Shown here: positions 1-5,852 of the stretch, one piece after another
Layout: each line of letters begins with the position of its first letter
How positions within the stretch are numbered: position 1 is the first letter of the stretch
Origin: CAIOSQ01 sp044359885
GTDB lineage: Bacteria; Pseudomonadota; Alphaproteobacteria; CACIAM-22H2
Assembly: GCA_044359885.1 (NCBI GenBank)
Contig: JBIKLI010000283.1
Coordinates: 1 to 5,852, forward strand
Length of the DNA: 5,852 bases
Reading direction: 5' to 3'
Notes under the pieces: model-generated
What the model was told of the DNA's origin: nothing
Seen by the model: only the letters and a program-made list of their open reading frames with translations
Database searches by the model: none
Translations under genes and position numbers: made by a program

Positions 1-909
1 GGAGAAATCGACGCCGCGGAACTTGCCGAGCAGCGTCGTCACACCGGAAAGATCGATGCCGCGCCAGTCGGAGAAGCTGAAATCGGTGTCCGCGCCGATT
101 CCGGCCCAGTTCAGCTTGGCGCCGGCGAGCAGGCTGCCGGCGAACCGGGCGCCGGCGAGGGTCTTGCCGGACAGATCGATGCCGCGGAGATCGAAACCGG
201 AGAAATCGAACCCCGAGAAATCCGTCGTCGTCTGGTCCTTGACCGTGGCCGGCTTCGCATTGCTGCCCCAGAAGGTGTTCCAGCCGAAGGTCCCGGCCCA
301 GGTCGTGCCGGCGAGGGTCGCGCCGTCGAAGCGCGCCCGGCTGACATCGGCGCCCGAGAGATCGAAGCCGGACAGGTTCACCCCGGAGAAATCGAGGCCG
401 GAGAGGTCGAAGCGGCGCCAGAGCTTGCTGGCGAGCCCGGACAGATCGGCGCCCCATTTCAGCCGGATCCAGTCCCCGGCGCCGAAGATGCCCGACAGAT
501 CGGCATCGGTGACCAGGCCCGCGATGTCCGGGCGCTTGCCGGCCGCGAAGCGGATATCGCTCCAGTCGACGCCGAAGGCGGCGGAACCGGCCAGTTTCGC
601 GAGGTCGAGGCGCGCGCCCGCGAAGCTGGCGCCGCGCAGGTCGAGCCCGGACAGGTCGACGCCGCGCAGATCGGCGCCCGAGAAATCGGTCCCGCGCAGG
701 GTGGCGCCGGCGAAGCGCGTCCCGGCGTCGAAGACCGCGCCCGAGAAGTCGATCCCCGACAGATCCAGCCCGGCGAAATTCGCGCCCTTGAGATTGGCAC
801 CGGAGAAATCGAAGCCGCGCAGGAAGGCCAGCGACGCCCCGGGCGTCGCGGTGCGCAGGGCGGAGAAATCGAAGCCGGCGAGATTGGCGCCGGCCCAGTC
901 GAAGCGGTC
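1..909 (-). repeat. Pentapeptide-repeat region of the giant protein
   Basis: From about residue 866 to the window edge the protein falls into five-residue units of the A(D/N)LxG kind, with variants FDFSG, LDLSG, LDLRG, ANLKG and ADLRG. Family knowledge: such repeats fold into a right-handed four-sided beta-helix with the central Leu or Phe pointing inward. The pattern is broken by two Trp-containing stretches, about 975-1030 and 1067-1093, which probably loop out of the helix. The repeats continue past position 1, so their total number is unknown. The underlying DNA is also repetitive, with GATTTCTC recurring on the coding strand. Confidence 0.9.
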
Positions 910-3504
910 CAGCCCGAACTTGACCTGTGACAGACGCGCCAGCGCGTCGCCCAGCGCCGACAGCAGGCCACGCACGGTGAGGCCGCTGCGCAGCGTCGTG
1001 CCCGACTGGCTGTTCGCGTCGTAGTCGGAATAGAAATACCGGCCCGCCGCTTCCTGCAGCCTGAACGTGCCGCCCAGACCGTCGGCCGCGCTGTCGGCGT
1101 TGGTCAGCAGCTGCGCGAGGCTCTTGCCCAGGCCCGGTATCTCCTGGTCGAACAGGCCGAAGGGCAGGTTCTGGCCCAGCTCGCGGACATTGCCGAGCAG
1201 CCCGTGCAGGCTCTGGACCAGGCCCGGGCTCAGCGCCACGTCGAGCGAGACCTCGGGGCTGGTGACCAGCAGGGGTCCGCCCGTGCGGTAGTCGAACAGC
1301 GCCTCGGTCGCGAGGATCAGCGTCGGGGTGCCGATCTGCGACAGGTCGAAGCGGCCCAGCGTCGCGTTCAGCGGCAGCCGCGCCTCCAGCGCGCCCTCGG
1401 CGGCGATGACGATCCCGTCCGTCAGCCGCGCCTCGGCACCCGCGATCTCGAACGCCGCCCGGGCGTCCAGACTCACCGTGCCGCCGGCGACCGCGATCGC
1501 GGCCGCGGCGGGTCCGAAGACCTGTTCCGACAGCCCCACCGAAGCCGAGAGATCCGCGATGTCGACATGGGCGGCGAGCGCCAGCGGACCCGCCTCGACC
1601 AGCACCAGGCTGGACGGCGCGGCGATCGCCGCACGCAGATCCTGGACCGTCGCGAGCGCGGCGCCGATGCGCACGCTGCCCGAGACCGTGACCTCGCCCG
1701 ACACCTGGGCGAGGCCGGAGAGCGTCAGCCCCGCCTGCGCCAGGGCGTCGGTCAGCGACGGCGACAGGGCCGGTGCGGTCACGAAATCGGCCGTCGCGGC
1801 GTAGTCGATCTCGAAGAGCAGGCTGGACCAGTCGCCGAAGATCCCGGCCGTCACGTCGAAGCTGCCGGCATCGATCCCGCCATTGAGCAGGCTCTCGAGG
1901 CCATCGGCGAGGAGCGCGATGCTGGTCGTGTCCGTCACCGCATCGCGCGCGCCGGCGACCGCCTGCGTCACCTCCGCGGCGGCGAGGCCGAGCAGATCGT
2001 CGACCCCCTGCGCAGGCTGCCCGGTCAGGGCGAAGGCGCGGCCGGCCAGCGTGCCGAGATCGATGCCGAGGACGGGGATCGTGGTCTTCAGGATCTCGGC
2101 ATTGGCGAGATCGTCGAGGATCGCGGTCCACTTGCCGAGACCGGCCGAGACCGCGTCGACCAGGCTGGCGCCGGCCGAGATGTTGCCGACCAGATCCTCG
2201 ACCCCTTGCGCGCCATAGGACCGGCCCTGGCCCGCGACGGTGGTCGTGCCGCCGGCGCGCGTCAGTCCGACCGCCGCCAGGGTCGAGAAATCGATGCGGT
2301 CGCGCCCCGCGCCGCCCTCGATGCCCGCAAGCCGGCTGGCGTCGCGGATGACGAAGACGTCGTCCCCGGCGCCGCCGGTGACCGCATAGGTCTGTCCTGC
2401 CGCCGCCTGGAAGGTCAGCTTGCCCGGGCGCGCCGCGTCGCGATAGGCGACGCTGACCTCCGCGCCGTCGATCGTGACCTGCAGTCCGCCGGCGATCGCC
2501 GACAGGTCGATGTGATCGGCGCCGCCGCCGCCCGCGACCGTGTCGATGCCCCAGTTCTCGGGCACGAACACGGTATCGGCGCCGGCGGTGCCGCTGCGCA
2601 CCTCGTCGGCACCGGTCAGCAATATGTTGTCGAGCAACCCGTCCCAGGCCGTGCCCGCCGAAAACAGCGGCGCCGTCTCGATCGCGCCGCGCCGGGCTTC
2701 CAGGTCCCAGTTTCCGCCCTGCCGCGCCGATCCGGTGGCATCTTCGGAGGCCGCGACATCTGCGCCGACGCGCGACCCGAGCGCCTCGAGGAAACGCGCT
2801 CCCTTCGCACCCGCCCCGACGTCGCAGCCATAGATCAGCACATCGGCGCCCGGTGCCAGGGCCTTCCCCCAGCGCGCGAGCAGGTCGGCGCGCGCCTCGG
2901 CGGCATCGGCATCGAGGACGGTGCTGCCCAGGCGCAGCGCCCCGGCCTCGCCATGAGCGACGATATGGATCGCCCGGATGTCCTGGTGCGCGCCGAGCCA
3001 CCCGGCGATCTGTTCGGCACCGTCGCGCGTGGGGTCGAGCACCACCAGCTCGGCGCGCATCGGCTGTCCGGGGGCGACGTCGCTGCGGAAGCCCAGCGCC
3101 TCGCGGATCAGGGTATCGGGCTTTTCGACCGCGGGATCGACGAAGATGACCTCGTTGGCGCGCGTCGCGTCTCGCTGCGCCGCACCGGCGCCACGGCTGT
3201 CTGACGCGGCCTCGGACACCCCGGCCGCGCCGCCCAGGCGGGTGCTGAGCGCGTCGGGGGGCAGCTGCGCCGCGGCCTTCGCGAACTGGGCCGCCGCCAC
3301 GCCGGGAACGGGCACCAGCGGCGCCTCGATCCCCGCCAGCGCTGGCGGCGGCACCGGCAGGCCGTCGCCGGAGAGCAGGAAGCGCGGCTCCAGGGCCTCG
3401 ACGGTCAGCCGCCGGCCACGCGAGCGCGAAGAGGTCCGGGCGAGCGCGAGACCTCTGCCAAGGTAATCGAGCGCGGTTCCGGACCGAAGACGATCAACGA
3501 TCAT
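1..3504 (-). CDS. LEPR-XLL / DUF4347 giant surface or secreted protein with RTX-like and pentapeptide repeats (5' part; runs off the left edge)
   Basis: Seen: an ATG at 3504 opens a frame of exactly 1168 codons with no stop before position 1, so the C-terminus is missing. GGAG lies 10 bases before the ATG. There is no Sec signal peptide; residues 1-37 are basic. Order of parts: LEPRFLL motif (38-44); DUF4347 (about 118-291) with AIHIVAHGEAG and DVLIYGCDVG; four isolated RTX-like nonapeptides (305-313, 325-333, 377-385, 397-405); an Ala/Leu/Gly-rich region of uncertain fold (about 440-860) with a diverged internal duplication; pentapeptide repeats (about 866-1168 and onward). The only cysteine in the visible part is C227. 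Family knowledge: the LEPR-XLL motif marks the N-terminus of some very large bacterial proteins, and DUF4347 is common in large calcium-binding or adhesin-like exoproteins. Inference: an exported adhesin or matrix protein, probably using the TolC-type protein encoded 79 bp upstream. Type I substrates usually carry the export signal at the C-terminus, which is not visible. The molecular function is unknown. Confidence 0.88.
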   Translation of the reverse strand, partial: MIVDRLRSGTALDYLGRGLALARTSSRSRGRRLTVEALEPRFLLSGDGLPVPPPALAGIEAPLVPVPGVAAAQFAKAAAQLPPDALSTRLGGAAGVSEAASDSRGAGAAQRDATRANEVIFVDPAVEKPDTLIREALGFRSDVAPGQPMRAELVVLDPTRDGAEQIAGWLGAHQDIRAIHIVAHGEAGALRLGSTVLDADAAEARADLLARWGKALAPGADVLIYGCDVGAGAKGARFLEALGSRVGADVAASEDATGSARQGGNWDLEARRGAIETAPLFSAGTAWDGLLDNILLTGADEVRSGTAGADTVFVPENWGIDTVAGGGGADHIDLSAIAGGLQVTIDGAEVSVAYRDAARPGKLTFQAAAGQTYAVTGGAGDDVFVIRDASRLAGIEGGAGRDRIDFSTLAAVGLTRAGGTTTVAGQGRSYGAQGVEDLVGNISAGASLVDAVSAGLGKWTAILDDLANAEILKTTIPVLGIDLGTLAGRAFALTGQPAQGVDDLLGLAAAEVTQAVAGARDAVTDTTSIALLADGLESLLNGGIDAGSFDVTAGIFGDWSSLLFEIDYAATADFVTAPALSPSLTDALAQAGLTLSGLAQVSGEVTVSGSVRIGAALATVQDLRAAIAAPSSLVLVEAGPLALAAHVDIADLSASVGLSEQVFGPAAAAIAVAGGTVSLDARAAFEIAGAEARLTDGIVIAAEGALEARLPLNATLGRFDLSQIGTPTLILATEALFDYRTGGPLLVTSPEVSLDVALSPGLVQSLHGLLGNVRELGQNLPFGLFDQEIPGLGKSLAQLLTNADSAADGLGGTFRLQEAAGRYFYSDYDANSQSGTTLRSGLTVRGLLSALGDALARLSQVKFGLDRFDWAGANLAGFDFSALRTATPGASLAFLRGFDFSGANLKGANFAGLDLSGIDFSGAVFDAGTRFAGATLRGTDFSGADLRGVDLSGLDLRGASFAGARLDLAKLAGSAAFGVDWSDIRFAAGKRPDIAGLVTDADLSGIFGAGDWIRLKWGADLSGLASKLWRRFDLSGLDFSGVNLSGFDLSGADVSRARFDGATLAGTTWAGTFGWNTFWGSNAKPATVKDQTTTDFSGFDFSGFDLRGIDLSGKTLAGARFAGSLLAGAKLNWAGIGADTDFSFSDWRGIDLSGVTTLLGKFRGVDFS
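2284..2592 (-). other. RTX-like Gly/Asp motif region
   Basis: Four short matches to the GGxGxDxxx calcium-binding type occur: GTAGADTVF (305-313), GGGGADHID (325-333), GGAGDDVFV (377-385) and GGAGRDRID (397-405). They are scattered single copies, not the tight tandem arrays that form a full calcium-bound beta-roll. They may be degenerate or structural, but they agree with an exported protein of the RTX-related kind. Confidence 0.6.
2632..3153 (-). other. DUF4347 domain within the giant protein
   Basis: Residues about 118-291 follow the usual DUF4347 order. There is a first strand with VIFVDP, then ELVVLDPTRDGAEQIAGWL, the IHIVAHG motif (H180, H184, G185), an LRLGSTVLD strand, DVLIYGCDVG (C227), GADVAASEDATGS, a GGNWDLEARRG strand, and a closing AWDGLL. 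The family has no settled function. The pairing of a His-Gly after one hydrophobic strand with a Cys after the next resembles the dyad layout of clan CD cysteine peptidases. That comparison is my inference. Confidence 0.85.
3370..3417 (-). other. LEPR-XLL N-terminal motif of the giant protein
   Basis: Residues 30-45 read GRRLTVEALEPRFLLS, an arginine pair followed by the conserved LEPR and a leucine pair. This motif is known near the N-terminus of very long bacterial proteins with repeat-rich bodies. Its role is not established. Its place at residue 38 supports the ATG at 3504 as the true start. Confidence 0.8.
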
Positions 3505-3514
3505 TGACTTGCCA

Positions 3515-3518
3515 CTCC
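3515..3518 (-). promoter_or_regulatory. Likely ribosome binding site of the giant gene
   Basis: On the coding strand GGAG sits 10 bases before the ATG at 3504, slightly far but acceptable. No better candidate is seen in the 79-bp spacer. Confidence 0.5.
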
Positions 3519-3552
3519 GACCACTGGTCGCCCTTCCGGAAATTCTCTTGAT

Positions 3553-3572
3553 CGGCGCGGATCGACGCGCCG
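3553..3572 (-). other. GC-rich hairpin in the spacer after the TolC-family gene
   Basis: A perfect 7-bp inverted repeat (CGGCGCG / CGCGCCG) encloses a 6-base loop and begins 11 bases after the stop codon of the TolC-family gene. The coding strand continues with ATCAAGAG and has no run of T, so it does not look like a standard intrinsic terminator. It may pause transcription, stabilise the upstream mRNA end, or be an accident of the GC-rich context. Confidence 0.35.
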
Positions 3573-3583
3573 CGCGCGCCGCG

Positions 3584-5821
3584 CTATTCGAGCAGCGCGG
3601 TCAGATCCTGCAGATCGTTGCGAGACAGCGTGCCGACCGCCTGCTTGAGGCGCAGCCGGTTCAGCAGGTAGTCGTAACGGACCTGCAGATAGTCCCGGTA
3701 GGCGGAGAAATAGAGCCTGTAGGCGTCGACGACGGCGACGATCGACGTCACGCCGCTGCGATAGCCCTCGATGCGCGCCGCCAGCGCGGTTCCCTGCGCG
3801 AGCACCGATTTGCGCAGCGCCTCCATGCTGTTGATGTTGGCATTGACGGTGCGGAAAGCGGCGCGCGCCACGCGTTCGGTGCGCCGCAGTTCCTCGTCGC
3901 GCTCGCGCAGCGAGCGGTCGTGCCGCGCCAGCGCCTCGCGGACCAGCGAGGAGGTGCGCCCGCCCTCGTAGAGCGGCACGCGCACCCGCACGCCGGCGCT
4001 GCCGACATCGGTGCGCTGCGCGCCGCCATAGAGCGAGCCGCCGTCGTCGGTGCGGTTGTAGGAGAGCACGGCGTCGACCGTCGGATAATGGCCGGCGCGC
4101 TGGCGCTCGATCTCGATCTGCGCGATCTGCGTGGCCAGCGAGCGAGCCTGCAGCGCCAGATTCTGCTCCATCGCGGCCTCGACCCAGTCCTCCACGCGCG
4201 ACGGCACCGGCGGCACGGCGACGAAGTCGCGGCGCAGTCCGCGTACGCTCGCCACTTCGTCTCCGACGATTTCCTTGATCGCGTATCGCGCGTCTTCGAT
4301 GGCGCGCCCGGCCTCGATCTCGCGCGCCTCGGCGAGCGCGTTGCGGGCCTCGACCTCGTAGAGTTGCACCGGGGTGGCGAGGCCGCTGCGCTGGCGCGTG
4401 CGCGCCAGATCCAGCTCGCGCCCCGTCGCCTCGCGCTCGGCGCGCGCCAGGTCGCGCGCGTCGGTCGCGGCGAGGAGGTTCAGATAGGCGGTCGCCACGC
4501 GCAGGATCAGGTCCTGCTCCGAGGCCAGCACGTTCAGCCGCGACTGCTCGACGCTGAGCGCGGCCTGATCCATGCGGCGCAGGGCCGGCAGCCGGAACAG
4601 CGGCTGGGTGAGCGTCACCCCGATCCCCTGGCCCGGGTAATCGACCGAGCCGATCGGGAAGGTCGGGTTCGGCGCCTCGCGGGTGCGATAGCGCACGAAG
4701 GAGCGCTGGAAGTCGAAGGCCGCCACCGGCAGGTAGTCGGCGCGGGCCTGGACCACGGTCTCCTCGATCGCGCGCGATTCGGCGCGCGAGGCGGCGTAGC
4801 GGGGATCGCGCTCGAGCGCGGTCTCCAGCATGTCGACCAGCGAGAAGCGCCGGCCCGCCGGTGTCGCGGCGGCGTTGCGCACGCTGCCCAGGTCGACCGC
4901 GCGGATGGCCGGCCCGCGCTCGTCGTCCCGGGGCACGCGATGGACGCGCAGGTCGAGACCGGGCACGCCCGCGAACTGGGTTTCCGAAGGGGCCGCCTTC
5001 TCCGGGGCGCGCAACGCGACGACGCGGCGGTCGGGACGGCCGGGCACCGACCCGATGCCGGAGCCCGGCGCCACCGAGATCGGCGAACTGAGGGCGAAGA
5101 CGATGCGCGCCGAACCCAGCCGCGTCTCGGTCAGCGCCGCCTGGCGGATGACGGGATGCGCGGACCGGAAGGCGCGCACCGCCTGCTGCGCCTGGGCAGG
5201 CGTCATGCCGAGCAGGTCGATCACGAGGCGCGGCGGATCGGCGAGGCCAAAGGAAGAGATGCGCGCACTGCCCGCATTGGCGATCTCGACCTGGATCTCG
5301 CCGCCATTGTCGATGGCCTCGATGGCAGTGATGCGCTGCTCGCGCCCGGTGCGCGCATCGGGCGGAGCGTCTGGGACGAGGCTGATGGTGAGCCGGCCAC
5401 GATTGCCCAGCATGGCCCCGCTGGCGTCGATCTGGTCGATGTCGTCGCGAAGGTCGAAGCGCAGCCGCGCCGAACGATCGGGGCCCGGCATCGCCTTCGC
5501 CTGGCGCAGCGCCGCGGGCAGGTCCGCGGTGGCGGCGGCGAGCGCGGTCTCGAGCCCCCGCAGCGCCAGCCCGGGAAAATCGACGATCAGGGCCGGGGGC
5601 CGGCTTTCCATCGACACTTCGGCCTCCAGCGACGCCGATCCGTCGAGGATCAGGTCGATGCGATCGTTGTCGCTGGCGAAGCTCAGCCGGTCGAGCCGGA
5701 CCGGCGCGGCGGCCGGACGGGCAGGGGCGGGCGCCGGCGCCGAGCGGTCCTCGGCCAGTTCGACGCCCCAGCGGGACCGGTTGCGCGGCACGGCCAGCAC
5801 GGTCTCGCCGATGACGCGCAT
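3584..5821 (-). CDS. TolC-family outer-membrane channel protein with two N-terminal AMIN domains
   Basis: Role: the trimeric outer-membrane duct of a type I secretion or efflux machine. Seen from the ATG at 5821 (745 residues): Ala/Pro-rich stretch (about 28-40); AMIN-like domain 1 (about 42-150, with PPALIVDFPG at 75-84); AMIN-like domain 2 (about 164-255, with PPRLVIDLLG at 196-205); Pro/Arg-rich linker (about 256-323); first TolC repeat (about 325-530: ARADYLPV, TQPLFR, AYLNLLAA, GLATPVQLYEVEARNALAEA); second TolC repeat (about 543-745: GHYPTVDAVLSY, VRVRVPLYEGGR, then YRSGVTSIVAVVDAYRLY and a C-terminal DYLLNRLRLKQAVGTLS). Ordinary TolC proteins are about 450-500 residues; the excess is the AMIN part. 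AMIN domains are known from periplasmic amidases and secretins, where they help place the protein at the envelope. The start is uncertain: the ATG has no clear ribosome binding site or signal peptide, and the frame stays open to 5852, reading ILLFVRLSKQ just before the ATG. It lies 79 bp ahead of the giant gene on the same strand, which suggests an operon and an export role for it. Confidence 0.92.
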   Translation of the reverse strand: MRVIGETVLAVPRNRSRWGVELAEDRSAPAPAPARPAAAPVRLDRLSFASDNDRIDLILDGSASLEAEVSMESRPPALIVDFPGLALRGLETALAAATADLPAALRQAKAMPGPDRSARLRFDLRDDIDQIDASGAMLGNRGRLTISLVPDAPPDARTGREQRITAIEAIDNGGEIQVEIANAGSARISSFGLADPPRLVIDLLGMTPAQAQQAVRAFRSAHPVIRQAALTETRLGSARIVFALSSPISVAPGSGIGSVPGRPDRRVVALRAPEKAAPSETQFAGVPGLDLRVHRVPRDDERGPAIRAVDLGSVRNAAATPAGRRFSLVDMLETALERDPRYAASRAESRAIEETVVQARADYLPVAAFDFQRSFVRYRTREAPNPTFPIGSVDYPGQGIGVTLTQPLFRLPALRRMDQAALSVEQSRLNVLASEQDLILRVATAYLNLLAATDARDLARAEREATGRELDLARTRQRSGLATPVQLYEVEARNALAEAREIEAGRAIEDARYAIKEIVGDEVASVRGLRRDFVAVPPVPSRVEDWVEAAMEQNLALQARSLATQIAQIEIERQRAGHYPTVDAVLSYNRTDDGGSLYGGAQRTDVGSAGVRVRVPLYEGGRTSSLVREALARHDRSLRERDEELRRTERVARAAFRTVNANINSMEALRKSVLAQGTALAARIEGYRSGVTSIVAVVDAYRLYFSAYRDYLQVRYDYLLNRLRLKQAVGTLSRNDLQDLTALLE

Positions 5822-5852
5822 CTGCTTGGAAAGCCGGACGAAGAGCAGGATG

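Noticed and set aside
1..909. A Qnr/MfpA-like gyrase-protecting pentapeptide protein
   Set aside because: The repeats are one part of a much larger continuous frame that begins with LEPR-XLL and DUF4347, not a free-standing protein of about 200 residues.
1..909. A CRISPR or tandem DNA repeat array
   Set aside because: The repeated boxes are short, imperfect and irregularly spaced, and are fully explained by pentapeptide coding.
23..1024. A 333-codon plus-strand frame rich in PEKS/PDRS-like repeats
   Set aside because: It lies opposite the pentapeptide repeats; the apparent repeats are the antisense reading of the FDFSG/LDLSG-coding DNA.
2284..2592. A true RTX calcium-binding beta-roll array
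   Set aside because: Only four isolated, partly degenerate nonapeptides are present, spaced 20 to 52 residues apart; a beta-roll needs tandem copies.
1204..3204. A 666-codon open frame on the plus strand
   Set aside because: It is antisense and codon-aligned with the giant gene, so its stops would need TCA, TTA or CTA codons on the minus strand, which are rare at this GC. Its translation is Arg/Asp/Gln/Ala-rich with no domain, while the minus strand shows clear families.
3553..3572. Intrinsic terminator after the TolC-family gene
   Set aside because: The stem is good but no T-run follows on the coding strand, so it is listed only as a hairpin.

Overview
This window is GC-rich (roughly 70% by eye) and holds two large genes, both on the minus strand and apparently transcribed in the same direction. 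Gene content (TolC-type outer-membrane protein, AMIN domains, LEPR-XLL/DUF4347 giant protein) points to a Gram-negative bacterium. A proteobacterium, perhaps an alphaproteobacterium of Rhodospirillales type, is my guess from composition and architecture, but the sequence does not settle it.

Layout, in the direction of transcription (right to left). From the right edge to 3584 is a TolC-family outer-membrane efflux/secretion protein. It carries two AMIN domains and a Pro/Arg-rich linker in front of a complete two-repeat TolC module. Its frame is still open at the right edge, so its true start may lie outside the window. A 79-bp spacer follows (3505-3583), with a GC-rich hairpin just after the stop codon and a 13-bp palindrome next to the likely ribosome binding site of the next gene. 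From 3504 to the left edge runs the first 1168 codons of a very large protein with no stop in the window. Its order of parts is: LEPR-XLL N-terminal motif, DUF4347 domain, a few isolated RTX-like glycine/aspartate motifs, a long Ala/Leu/Gly-rich region with a diverged internal duplication, and a long pentapeptide-repeat region that runs off the window.

The likely working relation is export: the TolC protein would be the outer-membrane duct, and the giant protein a cell-surface or secreted substrate of a type I-like system. The ABC transporter and membrane-fusion partners are not in this window; they would be expected nearby, possibly upstream beyond the right edge. No RNA genes, mobile elements, CRISPR arrays or origins were seen. 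Long open frames on the plus strand are antisense shadows of the giant gene, caused by high GC and repetitive coding.
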